A stretch of 64,000 nt of DNA from Rhodobacteraceae bacterium Alg238-R152. Lineage in GTDB: Bacteria > Pseudomonadota > Alphaproteobacteria > Rhodobacterales > Rhodobacteraceae. A program made the translations under genes and the position numbers. Of this stretch, positions 28,215 to 37,360 are shown in pieces. The stretch covers positions 596,105-660,104 of the forward strand of contig UNRJ01000002.1 of the NCBI GenBank assembly GCA_900537125.1, read 5' to 3'. Position 1 is the stretch's first letter. Every line of letters starts with the position of its first letter. The notes under the pieces were generated by a model. The model was not told the DNA's origin, made no database searches, and saw only the letters and a program-made list of their open reading frames with translations.

Positions 28215-28264
28215 AAAATACTCCGGGGGAGACGCCGCGTGCGGCGGCGGGGGCTGGCCCCCGG
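28215..28264. repeat. CCGGG-plus-hairpin intergenic element, copy 2
   Basis: AAAATACTCCGGGGG, then a GCCGC/GCGGC hairpin, then CGGGGG-CTGG-CCCCCG. It has the same arrangement as 22089-22119 and 43573-43617 and lies in the divergent region before polA. Confidence 0.5.
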
Positions 28265-28343
28265 ATTGCGCAGGTTTTCGACTGGCACCAAAAGAGGTGG
28301 CATGGCACAACGGGTCCAAAGCAGAACAAAACGGGAGCGCGCC

Positions 28344-31142
28344 ATGAGTTTTGGCAAAGGATGTCATCTGCATCTGATCGACGGGTCGGCCTTTATTTTT
28401 CGGGCCTATCACGCGCTGCCGCCGTTGACGCGGAAGTCAGACGGGCTGCCAATTGGCGCGGTGGCTGGGTTCAGCAATATGTTGCAGCGCTATATCGAAG
28501 ATAATTCCGGGCCTGATGCGCCGACCCATGTGGCGGTGATCTTTGACTATTCCGGTAAGTCGTTTCGCAACGAGATGTATGATCAGTACAAAGCCAACCG
28601 GCTCCCTGCGCCGGAAGATTTGGTGCCACAATTCCCACTGACGCGCACGGCCACCAAGGCGTTTAACATTGCTTGTAAAGAGGTCGAAGGCTTTGAGGCG
28701 GATGACATCATTGCCACGCTGGCCTGTCAGGCGCGTGAGGCCGGTGGGCGTTGCACCATCATCAGCTCGGACAAAGACTTGATGCAGCTGGTGGGCGGCG
28801 GCGTTGAGATGCTCGACGCGATGAAGAACAAGCGCATTGACCGCGATGGCGTACATGAGAAATTTGGCGTGGGGCCAGAGCGGGTTGTGGATGTGCAGGC
28901 GCTGGCGGGGGACAGCGTGGACAACGTGCCGGGCGCGCCGGGGATTGGCATCAAGACGGCGGCGTTGCTGATCAACGAATATGGCGATCTTGAAAGCCTT
29001 TTGGACCGTGCAGAAGAGATCAAACAGCCCAAACGTCGCCAGACCTTGATTGATAACCGCGCTCAAATTGAACTGTCCAAACGGTTGGTGCAGTTGGATT
29101 GTGAGATGGATCTCGATTTCACCATTGATGATCTGGAGGTGCGTGATCCGGAGCCAGAGGTGCTGTTGGGCTTCCTCACGGAGATGGAATTCCGCACGCA
29201 GATCAAACGGGCAGCCGACAAGCTGGGTGTTGAAGCGCCAAGCATTCCGGAGCCGGTGGGCGGCGCAGCAGATGAAGCGCCTTCGACAGATGATGTGCCG
29301 TTTGATGCGTCCAAATATGAATGGGTCAAAGACCGTGCGGCGCTGGACCGTTGGATCGCGGCCATTATGAAGCGCGGCTATGTGGCGGTGGACACGGAGA
29401 CCAACTCGCTCAACGAAATGGTCGCGGAGCTGGCTGGCATTTGCCTTTCCGTGGAACCGGGCGAGGCGTGCTACATTCCGGTTGGGCACAAAAAGGGCGC
29501 GAGCGACGACCTGTTTGGTGGCGATGAGCTGCAAGAGGGGCAGATGCCGCTCAATGAGGTGTTGGATGCGCTAAAGCCAATGCTGGAAGATCCAGCGGTG
29601 CTGAAAATTTTCCAGAACGCCAAATATGACTGCAAGGTGTTTGCCAATTACAACGTCACCGTGGCGCCGATTGATGACACCATGCTGCTGTCTTATGCGC
29701 TGCATGCAGGCGAGCACAATCACGGCATGGATGCTCTGTCAGAGCGCTATCTGAGCCACCAACCGGTGCCGATCAAAACACTGATTGGTAGCGGCAAAAG
29801 TGCCATCACCTTTGACAAGGTGTCGATTGAAGACGCGTTGCCGTATGCGGCGGAAGATGCGGATGTCACGCTGCGCCTGTGGAAGCTGTTCAAGCCAAAA
29901 CTGCACCGCCGTCAGGTGACCTCGGTCTATGAAACGTTGGAGCGGCCTTTGGTGCCGGTGCTGGCGCAAATGGAGCGGCATGGGATATTGGTGGATCGCG
30001 ACGCGCTGTCCCGCATGTCCAATGCGTTTGCCCAGAAGATGGCGGCGCTTGAGGCGGAGATTCATGAGCTGGCGGGGGGCACGTTCAACGTGGGCTCACC
30101 CAAACAGCTGGGGGAAATCCTGTTTGATCGCCTGGAGCTGCCGGGCGGCAAGAAAGGCAAGACCGGGGCTTATGCTACCGGTGTGGATGTGTTGGAGGAT
30201 CTCGCCACCGAGCACGCCCTGCCGGGGCTGGTGCTCGATTGGCGGCAGTTGAGCAAGTTGAAGTCGACCTATACCGACGCGTTGCAGACCCATATCAATG
30301 CGGACACGGGGCGGGTGCATACGTCTTACGTGCAAACCGGCGCGAACACTGGGCGTTTGGCCTCGACCGATCCCAACCTGCAGAACATTCCGGTGCGTTC
30401 TGAGGAAGGCCGTCGTATTCGCGAGGCCTTTGTGGCGGAAGAGGGCAAGACGCTGATCTCGCTCGACTACTCGCAGGTGGAGTTGCGTATTCTGGCACAT
30501 GTGGCGGGGATTGATGCCCTCAAGGGGGCGTTCCGCGATGGGCATGACATCCACGCCATGACCGCGTCCGAGGTGTTTGGAGTGCCGATGGACGAGATGA
30601 CCAGCGAGGTGCGTAGCCGCGCCAAAGCAATCAACTTTGGTGTGATCTATGGCATCTCCGGCTTTGGTCTGGCGCGCAATCTGCGTATCCCACGCGGCGA
30701 GGCGCAGGACTTTATCAACCGCTATTTTGAGCGCTTCCCGGGCATTCGCACCTATATGGATGACACCAAGGCCTTTGCCAAAGAACACGGCTATGTACAG
30801 ACGTTGTTTGGCCGCAAAATCCACACGCCGGAGATCAACGCCAAAGGTCCGCGGGCAAGCTTTGCTTATCGCGCGGCCATTAATGCCCCGATCCAAGGCA
30901 CGGCGGCGGACATCATCCGCCGGGCAATGATCCGTATGCCTGAGGCGATCAAAGACCTGCCAGCTAAGATGCTGTTGCAGGTGCACGATGAATTGATCTT
31001 TGAGGTCGAGGATTCTGCGGTGGACGCCACCATCGACATGGCGCGGGACGTGATGCAGCGGGCCACTGAGCCTGCGATCAAATTGGATGTGCCGTTGATT
31101 GTTGATGCGGGACGCGGAGCGAATTGGGCGGAGGCGCATTAA
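28344..31142 (+). CDS. polA: DNA polymerase I
   Basis: Gap-filling and Okazaki-fragment polymerase with three intact domains. The 5'-nuclease (1-290) has HLIDGSAFIFRAYHALP, EADDIIATL and GDSVDNVPGAPGIGIKTA. The 3'-5' exonuclease carries DTET near residue 349 and the late motif YAAEDADVT, so proofreading should work. The polymerase has motif A SLDYSQVELRILAHVAG near 706, motif B RAKAINFGVIYGISGFGLA and motif C LQVHDELIFEV. Length 932 aa is normal. The start at 28344 follows GGGAGCG; the frame is open upstream into a GC-rich repeat that is not coding. Confidence 0.97.
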   Translation: MSFGKGCHLHLIDGSAFIFRAYHALPPLTRKSDGLPIGAVAGFSNMLQRYIEDNSGPDAPTHVAVIFDYSGKSFRNEMYDQYKANRLPAPEDLVPQFPLTRTATKAFNIACKEVEGFEADDIIATLACQAREAGGRCTIISSDKDLMQLVGGGVEMLDAMKNKRIDRDGVHEKFGVGPERVVDVQALAGDSVDNVPGAPGIGIKTAALLINEYGDLESLLDRAEEIKQPKRRQTLIDNRAQIELSKRLVQLDCEMDLDFTIDDLEVRDPEPEVLLGFLTEMEFRTQIKRAADKLGVEAPSIPEPVGGAADEAPSTDDVPFDASKYEWVKDRAALDRWIAAIMKRGYVAVDTETNSLNEMVAELAGICLSVEPGEACYIPVGHKKGASDDLFGGDELQEGQMPLNEVLDALKPMLEDPAVLKIFQNAKYDCKVFANYNVTVAPIDDTMLLSYALHAGEHNHGMDALSERYLSHQPVPIKTLIGSGKSAITFDKVSIEDALPYAAEDADVTLRLWKLFKPKLHRRQVTSVYETLERPLVPVLAQMERHGILVDRDALSRMSNAFAQKMAALEAEIHELAGGTFNVGSPKQLGEILFDRLELPGGKKGKTGAYATGVDVLEDLATEHALPGLVLDWRQLSKLKSTYTDALQTHINADTGRVHTSYVQTGANTGRLASTDPNLQNIPVRSEEGRRIREAFVAEEGKTLISLDYSQVELRILAHVAGIDALKGAFRDGHDIHAMTASEVFGVPMDEMTSEVRSRAKAINFGVIYGISGFGLARNLRIPRGEAQDFINRYFERFPGIRTYMDDTKAFAKEHGYVQTLFGRKIHTPEINAKGPRASFAYRAAINAPIQGTAADIIRRAMIRMPEAIKDLPAKMLLQVHDELIFEVEDSAVDATIDMARDVMQRATEPAIKLDVPLIVDAGRGANWAEAH

Positions 31143-31153
31143 GGTGGTTGGTT

Positions 31154-31205
31154 CGGGCTGCGAGCCCGGACCGCGCCCGACCCTCCCCACGGGAGGGCGC
31201 TTTCA
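31154..31205 (+). terminator. tandem hairpins after polA
   Basis: CGGGCT-GCG-AGCCCG (31154-31168) is followed by CCCTCCC-CAC-GGGAGGG (31181-31197) and then GCGCTTTC. Stems are strong but the T-run is poor, so terminator function is uncertain. Confidence 0.4.
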
Positions 31206-31219
31206 GCCCCCACCCAGGG

Positions 31220-31975
31220 TCAGGTGCTCAGCCAGCCCAAGCCCTGCTCAGTGCGTTTGGACGGCTTGTATTCCGCGCTGACAGCGCCGGTGTAGCCACT
31301 TTCATCCAGCATCTCAAAAAAGGCCGGGTAGTCGAAGTGTTTCGACTTCACCGGCTCATTGCGGTCCGGCAGACCGCCAATCTGGATGTGGCACACGCGG
31401 GATTTGTGTTTGTCCCAGCAGTCCAGCACATCGCCGTGGATTTTATGGGCATGATAGGTGTCAAACTGCAGTGCCAGATTGGGCGCGTTGACCTTGTCCA
31501 AAATCTCGGCAGCCAGATCAAAATTGTTCAGGAAATAGCCTGGCATATCGACGTCGTTGATCGGCTCGATGGTGAGTTGCTGTTTGGGGGCAAATTCACA
31601 GGCCCACTTTAGGTTTTTTATGAAGGTGGCAAGGGCGTCGTCGCCTGATGCGGCGCCAGCCATGATATGCACAATGCGGGCGCGTAACATGTCAGCGTAG
31701 CGCAGCGTGCGGCGGAAATCGCGTTGAAAACGGTCTTCCAAACCAGGCACGGCGGCAAAGCCGCGGTCGCCGCCGGTGTAGTTGGGCGGCGGGCAGTTGA
31801 TCAACTCTAGTGACAGGCCATTGCGCAGCAAGGCGCGCTGGGTTTCCGGTGCGGGAGTCTCATAGGGAAAGAGGATTTCCACCGCCTCAAAGCCTGCTTC
31901 GGCAGCGGCTTCATACCGGTCCAGCTCCGGAAACTCGGCAAACAACATGGATAGGTTGGCGGCAAATTTGGGCAT
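31220..31975 (-). CDS. hydroxypyruvate isomerase family protein (Hyi/OtnI)
   Basis: TIM-barrel metal-dependent isomerase, 251 aa, interconverting hydroxypyruvate and tartronate semialdehyde or, in the OtnI branch, 2-oxo- and 3-oxo-tetronate. Metal/catalytic residues are visible: Glu137 (TIEPIND), Asp172 (QFDTYHAH), His197 (CHIQIGGLPDRNEP) and Glu235 (SAEYKP). MPKFAANLSMLFAEFPELDR is a typical start and LINCPPPNYTGGDRG a family signature. It stands alone here. The OtnK/OtnC cluster at 57-59 kb lacks its own isomerase, so this protein could serve it; that is inference. Confidence 0.88.
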   Translation of the reverse strand: MPKFAANLSMLFAEFPELDRYEAAAEAGFEAVEILFPYETPAPETQRALLRNGLSLELINCPPPNYTGGDRGFAAVPGLEDRFQRDFRRTLRYADMLRARIVHIMAGAASGDDALATFIKNLKWACEFAPKQQLTIEPINDVDMPGYFLNNFDLAAEILDKVNAPNLALQFDTYHAHKIHGDVLDCWDKHKSRVCHIQIGGLPDRNEPVKSKHFDYPAFFEMLDESGYTGAVSAEYKPSKRTEQGLGWLST

Positions 31976-32066
31976 AGGGCTCTCCTCTGAGAAGGTTATT
32001 CCAGCTTTGAGAGAACGACAAAAGTCTGAAATTCCGCAAGTTTGAATGGTTCGGCGGAAGCTTGCT

Positions 32067-32669
32067 TTAATCCAGCGCGTCAGACGGCAGGAAAGAAAAA
32101 AACACGCCGGAAGACATCACGCCAAACATGCTTTGGCCGTTGATGTCTTGGTGAGTCCCCAACTCCACAAGGCGGTAAAACGCCTTGCGGGTGATGCGGG
32201 CCTCCAGGTTGGCCCGCACGGTTACATAGGGGGCCGGTTCGTCTGTATCAGGGTCGATCACCACGCGAATGGGATTTTCCGATCCAGCCGTGGCAAAATC
32301 GCCCACGTGGGTTTCAAAGGTCAGAACTTGCGTGTCGCCTTCGCCTGTCACCTCAAAACCTTCGGTGATAAAAGGCGCGTCCTCGACAGTGATGCCAACT
32401 TTCTCAACCGGCGTGACCAGCACGTAAGTGTCGCCATCCTTGCGCAGGATGTTGGAGAACATTTTCACCATGGCGGGCCGGTTGATGGGGGTGCCTTCGT
32501 AAAACCACGTACCATCACGGGCGATGCGCATGTCCAGATCGCCACAATGGGGTGGATTCCACAGGTGCACAGGCGCCGGGCCACGCGATTTCACGGCGGC
32601 AGTGGCGGAGGCGGCGATGGTGTCTGCGTTCACTTTCACAGGAAATTGTTCCCTCATTGCTTTTGCCAT
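32067..32669 (-). CDS. DUF1285 domain-containing protein
   Basis: A 200-aa soluble protein with the DUF1285 pattern: PPHCGDLDMRIARDGTWFYEGTPI near residues 40-60, then RPAMVKMFSNILRKDGDTYVLVTPVEKVGI. No signal peptide. Function unknown. The ATG at 32669 is preceded by a weak AGATGA; the frame is open further upstream into the divergent moxR gene but without coding character. Only 55 bp separate it from moxR, so the two probably share a promoter region. Confidence 0.82.
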   Translation of the reverse strand: MAKAMREQFPVKVNADTIAASATAAVKSRGPAPVHLWNPPHCGDLDMRIARDGTWFYEGTPINRPAMVKMFSNILRKDGDTYVLVTPVEKVGITVEDAPFITEGFEVTGEGDTQVLTFETHVGDFATAGSENPIRVVIDPDTDEPAPYVTVRANLEARITRKAFYRLVELGTHQDINGQSMFGVMSSGVFFSFLPSDALD

Positions 32670-32724
32670 TTCATCTGAGCGCGTTACTGTCAACGTAAGC
32701 AGGTTGAGTAACGGGAGACCACGT

Positions 32725-33732
32725 ATGGCAGACGCAGAGAACCTTGTCGCAGAGATTGAAGAGCTGGGCGGCAAATTGGCGGAGGCCAAGGCGGCGATTA
32801 CCAAGCGCTTTATCGGACAGGAACAGGTTGTTGATCTGACGCTTTCGGCCTTGCTGTGCGGGGGGCATGCATTGCTGATTGGCCTGCCAGGGTTGGGCAA
32901 AACCCGGCTTGTGGATACGCTTTCAACCGTTATGGGGCTCAACGGCAACCGGGTGCAGTTCACGCCAGATTTGATGCCAGCGGATATTTTGGGCTCTGAG
33001 GTATTGGAAACCGGTGAGAGCGGTTCGCGGGCGTTTCGATTCGTACCGGGACCGATTTTTTGTCAGCTTTTGATGGCGGATGAGATCAACCGGGCCAGCC
33101 CACGGACGCAATCAGCATTGTTGCAGGCGATGCAGGAGAGGCAGGTCACGGTGGCCGGGGCGGATCGTCCGCTGGATGCGCCGTTCCATGTGTTGGCGAC
33201 GCAGAACCCAATTGAACAGGAAGGCACCTATCCACTGCCGGAAGCGCAACTTGACCGGTTTTTGGTGCAGATTGATGTGCCGTATCCGGATCGCGACACG
33301 GAGCGCGATATCCTGCTGGCCACCACAGGTGTGGTTGAGGAAGAGGCACATGCGGTGTTTTCGGCTGAGGAATTGATTGCGGCGCAAACCTTGCTGCGGC
33401 GCATGCCGGTGGGCGAAAGCGTGATGGAGCTGATTTTGGATCTGGTGCGGGCCTGTCGCCCGGATGATGAGACAGCCACGGAGGCGGTGCGCGAAAACGT
33501 GGCCTGGGGGCCGGGACCACGTGCGGCACAGGCCTTGATGATGACGGTACGGGCGCAGGCGTTGCTGCAGGGGCGGCTCGCGCCCAATGCGCAAGACGTG
33601 ATGGATATGGCGGGGCCGGTGCTGAGCCACCGGATGGCGCTGACCTTTGCGGCGCGGGCACGCGGCGAAAGCCTTGCCGGGCTGATTGCAGAGACGGTGG
33701 CGCGCTACGACAATGTGGGAGCTGCCGCGTGA
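32725..33732 (+). CDS. MoxR family AAA+ ATPase
   Basis: AAA+ chaperone-like ATPase of the MoxR group, 335 aa. Walker A GLPGLGKT (53-60), Walker B LLMADEINRA, sensor region ATQNPIEQEGTYPLPEAQLDRF, then a lid domain. It starts a four-gene operon with 4-bp overlaps (DUF58, DUF4159 and a membrane protein), the usual partner set in which the ATPase is thought to act on von Willebrand/CoxE-type proteins in envelope stress or maturation. The start at 32725 follows GGGAGA; an earlier frame-open leader overlaps the DUF1285 gene. Confidence 0.93.
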   Translation: MADAENLVAEIEELGGKLAEAKAAITKRFIGQEQVVDLTLSALLCGGHALLIGLPGLGKTRLVDTLSTVMGLNGNRVQFTPDLMPADILGSEVLETGESGSRAFRFVPGPIFCQLLMADEINRASPRTQSALLQAMQERQVTVAGADRPLDAPFHVLATQNPIEQEGTYPLPEAQLDRFLVQIDVPYPDRDTERDILLATTGVVEEEAHAVFSAEELIAAQTLLRRMPVGESVMELILDLVRACRPDDETATEAVRENVAWGPGPRAAQALMMTVRAQALLQGRLAPNAQDVMDMAGPVLSHRMALTFAARARGESLAGLIAETVARYDNVGAAA

Positions 33733-34613
33733 GTGCAGCCCCCTATCTGCGCAGTCAGGCTGAGGCGGAGGCGGCCAGCCTACCGCCACTTTTGGCGCAT
33801 GCAGAGCATTTGGCGGGTACGGTTTTGTTGGGGGAGCATGGGCGGCGGCGTGCAGGCATGGGCGATGATTTCTGGCAGTACCGGCCAGTGCAGCCGGGTG
33901 ACAGCCTGCGCCATATTGATTGGCGACGTTCGGCCAAATCCGATGCTCAATTTGTGCGCCAGCGGGAATGGCAGGTGGCGCAATCGGTGATGATGTGGGT
34001 CGATACGGCGCCGTCGATGTTATTTGCTAGTGAGAAAGACACGCCGCAGAAAGCGGATCGGGCGCGGCTGTTGGCGTTGGCACTGGCGATCTTGCTTATA
34101 CGCAGCGGTGAACGGGTTGGGTTGACCGGGACCGAGCTGCCGCCACGGCGGGGTGAGTTGCAGATCATGCGATTGGCAGAGGTGTTTCTGCGCAACGATG
34201 CGGATGGTGAGATACCGGACTATGGCACACCGGAATCGCGGGCGATGCTGCCCCATGCGCGGGCGGTGTTTATTTCTGACTTCATGGGCGATTTTGAAAC
34301 GGTGCAGATGGCGCTGACCAAAGCGGCGGATCGCGGGGTCATGGGGGCCTGTTTGCAGATTTTGGACCCGGCGGAAGAAGATTTTCCTTACAAAGGCCGA
34401 GCGGTTTTTGAGAGCATGGGCGGCAGCGTGAGCCACGACACCAAGAAGGCGGATGACTTGAAGGTGCGCTATTTGGAGCGGTTGGCGGAGCGGCAGGCCG
34501 CATTGAAAGACCTGTGTCGCACAACCGGGTGGCTTTATGGCCACCATAGCACTGGGCAGTCGGCACAAAGTGCGTTGTTGTGGTTGCATCAGGCATTGGA
34601 GCGGCGGGCATGA
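33729..34613 (+). CDS. DUF58 domain-containing protein
   Basis: A 294-aa cytoplasmic protein with the DUF58 signature GDDFWQYRPVQPGDSLRHID (about 46-65) and a von Willebrand A-like segment (VMMWVDTAPSML, AVFISDFMGD). The start is GTG at 33729, overlapping the moxR stop (GTGA). DUF58 proteins are constant partners of MoxR ATPases. The exact biochemical role is unknown. Confidence 0.9.
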   Translation: MSAAPYLRSQAEAEAASLPPLLAHAEHLAGTVLLGEHGRRRAGMGDDFWQYRPVQPGDSLRHIDWRRSAKSDAQFVRQREWQVAQSVMMWVDTAPSMLFASEKDTPQKADRARLLALALAILLIRSGERVGLTGTELPPRRGELQIMRLAEVFLRNDADGEIPDYGTPESRAMLPHARAVFISDFMGDFETVQMALTKAADRGVMGACLQILDPAEEDFPYKGRAVFESMGGSVSHDTKKADDLKVRYLERLAERQAALKDLCRTTGWLYGHHSTGQSAQSALLWLHQALERRA

Positions 34614-37360
34614 TTTTTGGCCTTCCCATAGGATTTACCGCCCCTTGGGTGCTGGTGGCGCTGATCGCGCTGCCGGTGCTGTGGCTGATTTTGCGGGCGA
34701 TCCCACCTGCGCCAATTCGGCGGCGGTTTCCCGGCGTGGTGCTGCTGTTGGGTCTTACAGATGAGGACACGGTTACGGATCGCACGCCTTGGTGGTTGTT
34801 GTTGTTGCGCATGTTGGCGGTGGCGGCGGTGATTGTCGGGCTGGCCGGACCAATTTTGAATCCGCAAACCCGAGAGGCGGGCAGCGGGCCGTTGTTGATC
34901 TTGATGGATGGCAGTTGGGCGTCGGCGCCGGACTGGGACGCGCGGCGCGATATGGTCACAGCGCTGCTGGATGAGGCAGCGCGGGATGGGCGCGTGACGG
35001 CGGTACAGCGTTTGAGCGCGCCGGAGCCGCTATTGTTTTTGCAGGCGGACGCGTGGAAGTCCCGTATGGCGGGCGTGGTGCCGATGGCCTGGGCGGCGGA
35101 CGCAGCAGTGATGGCGGCGTTTGCTGAGACGTTGGATGCGGCAGATGAATTTGACACGGTGTGGCTGTCAGACGGCGTGACCCGCGAAGGCCGCGAGGAC
35201 CTGTTGGCCGCGCTGCAGGACAAAGGCGCTGTGCGGGTGGTGCAGACCGGGCGCGGGGCGATGGCGTTGATGCCGCCCGGCTATGAGGACGGCAAGCTGG
35301 TGATGACGGCGCAGCGCAGCGAAGTTGTGCTTGCGCAGGAGGTAACGGCACTGGCGATTGGCACCGATCCGGGGGGGGCGGAGCAGGTTTTGGCGAGCCT
35401 GCCGTTGGTGTTTGAGGCGGGCGCGCAGTCGAGTGAAAACGCGCTTGTCTTACCAAGCGAGCTGCGCGCGCGGCTGACGCGGTTTGAGATTGCTGGCGTG
35501 CGCTCGGCGGGGGCTGTGGCGCTCAGTGATGACAGCCTGCGGCGGCGCGAGGTGGCGCTGATTGCCGGGCGGGAAGACCGCGAAGGGCTGCAGCTGTTGT
35601 CGCCGTTGCACTATTTGCGGCAGGCGTTGGTGCCGACGGCGGATGTGATTGAAGGCGCGTTGACGGATATCCTTCCGGCCAATCCGGATGTGATTGTTTT
35701 GGCCGATGTGGCGGTGCTGTCCGAGGGTGAGACCGCAGCGATGATTGATTGGCTGGAGAACGGCGGGTTGCTGTTGCGCTTTGCCGGGCCGCGATTGGCG
35801 GCGAGTGAGATCAGCCGTACGGAAGAAGACCCGCTGCTGCCGGTGCGCCTGCGCGCGGGTGGTAGAAGCGTTGGCGGCGCGATGAGCTGGGGCGAGCCCA
35901 AATCACTTGCGCCGTTTGATGTGGAGAGTCCGTTTTATGGCCTGGCAGTGCCGGATGAGGTGACCGTGACCGCACAGGTGATGGCGCAGCCGGACCCAAC
36001 CTTGGCGGAGCGGGTGATTGCCAGCCTGAGCGATGGCACGCCGCTGGTGACCCGCAAGGCTGTGGGGCAGGGACAGGTTGTACTGATGCATGTAACTGCC
36101 AATGCGGAATGGTCCGGATTGCCATTGTCCGGCCTGTTTGTGCAGATGTTGGATCGGTTGGCGGTGTTGAGTGCGGTGGGGGAAGAGGCGGAGGCGCGTT
36201 TGGCGGGCACCATCTGGCAGCCGCTGAAGGTTATGGACGGTTTTGGTCGCCTGCAGGACGCGCAGACTTTGCCGGGTGTTTCCGGCGAGGTTCTAGCCGA
36301 AGGTCGGGCCGGGCCAGATGTGCGGCCTGGATTGTATCGCGCAGGTGAGCAGGTGTTGGCGGTGCATGTGTTGGACGCGGAGGCGGAATTGGCCCCGGCG
36401 ACCTGGCCTGTGTCGGTGCCTGTGGAAGGGTTACGCGGCGCGGTTAGCACGGATTTGTCGGGATATTTCTTGGCTGCGGCCTTGGTGATCCTGGCCTTGG
36501 ACGTGGTGGCGTCCTTGTTTGTTTCGGGACGGCTTTGGGGGGCACGGGTGGCTGTTATTGCATTGGCGCTGATGGTGCCGGCAAGTGAGGGGTTTGCACA
36601 GGAGGCAGCACTGACCAGCGCACATACCCGCGAAATGGTGCTGGGCCATGTGCGCACCGGTAATCGCGAGGTGGATGACATCGCGCTGGCGGGGCTGCGG
36701 GGATTGAGCAATGTGCTTTATTTTCGCACGTCGGTGGAGCCGGAAGATCCGGTGACGGTGGATTTGGAGACCGATGAGCTGGCGTTTTATCCATTCCTTT
36801 ACTGGCCAATCACGCCGGATCAGCCGAGCCCATCACGGGAAGCCTATGCCAAACTTAACGCCTATCTGCGCAGCGGCGGCATGATCCTGTTTGACACCCG
36901 CGACAGCGATGTGGCGCGGTTTGGCGCAAGCAGCCCGACAGGGCGGAAGTTGCAAAAATTGGCCGCCGGACTGGACATTCCGCCGCTGGACCCGCTGCCG
37001 GAAGACCATGTGCTGACACGCACGTTCTACCTGCTGCAGGACTTTCCGGGGCGCTACATGAGCCGCGATGTCTGGGTCGAGGCAGCGCCCGCGGATGCGG
37101 AGAAGATCGAAGGCATGCCGTTTCGCAATCTGAATGATGGCGTCACGCCGGTGGTGATTGGCGGCAATGACTGGGGCGCAGCTTGGGCGGTGGACACACG
37201 TGGCAACACGCTGTTCCCGGTGGGACGCGGACGGGCCGGGGAACGGCAACGGGAGCTGGCGTATCGGTTTGGGATCAACCTGATCATGCATGTGCTGACT
37301 GGAAATTATAAGAGTGATCAGGTGCATGTGCCTGCGTTGCTGGATCGGTTGGGCCAATGA
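34610..37360 (+). CDS. DUF4159 / BatA N-terminal domain membrane protein
   Basis: A 916-aa membrane protein. The N-terminus has two hydrophobic segments of a BatA-type anchor (FTAPWVLVALIALPVLWLI and a second at about 65-85), then a von Willebrand-like region (LLILMDGSWASAPDWDARRD). A central transmembrane pair lies near 625-665, and a C-terminal DUF4159 domain (about 690-916) contains YFRTSVEPEDPVTVD, FPFLYWP-like FYPFLYWPI and GGMILFDTRDSD. DUF4159 has a glutamine-amidotransferase-like fold, probably non-catalytic. The start at 34610 overlaps the DUF58 stop. Third gene of the MoxR operon. Confidence 0.87.
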   Translation: MIFGLPIGFTAPWVLVALIALPVLWLILRAIPPAPIRRRFPGVVLLLGLTDEDTVTDRTPWWLLLLRMLAVAAVIVGLAGPILNPQTREAGSGPLLILMDGSWASAPDWDARRDMVTALLDEAARDGRVTAVQRLSAPEPLLFLQADAWKSRMAGVVPMAWAADAAVMAAFAETLDAADEFDTVWLSDGVTREGREDLLAALQDKGAVRVVQTGRGAMALMPPGYEDGKLVMTAQRSEVVLAQEVTALAIGTDPGGAEQVLASLPLVFEAGAQSSENALVLPSELRARLTRFEIAGVRSAGAVALSDDSLRRREVALIAGREDREGLQLLSPLHYLRQALVPTADVIEGALTDILPANPDVIVLADVAVLSEGETAAMIDWLENGGLLLRFAGPRLAASEISRTEEDPLLPVRLRAGGRSVGGAMSWGEPKSLAPFDVESPFYGLAVPDEVTVTAQVMAQPDPTLAERVIASLSDGTPLVTRKAVGQGQVVLMHVTANAEWSGLPLSGLFVQMLDRLAVLSAVGEEAEARLAGTIWQPLKVMDGFGRLQDAQTLPGVSGEVLAEGRAGPDVRPGLYRAGEQVLAVHVLDAEAELAPATWPVSVPVEGLRGAVSTDLSGYFLAAALVILALDVVASLFVSGRLWGARVAVIALALMVPASEGFAQEAALTSAHTREMVLGHVRTGNREVDDIALAGLRGLSNVLYFRTSVEPEDPVTVDLETDELAFYPFLYWPITPDQPSPSREAYAKLNAYLRSGGMILFDTRDSDVARFGASSPTGRKLQKLAAGLDIPPLDPLPEDHVLTRTFYLLQDFPGRYMSRDVWVEAAPADAEKIEGMPFRNLNDGVTPVVIGGNDWGAAWAVDTRGNTLFPVGRGRAGERQRELAYRFGINLIMHVLTGNYKSDQVHVPALLDRLGQ

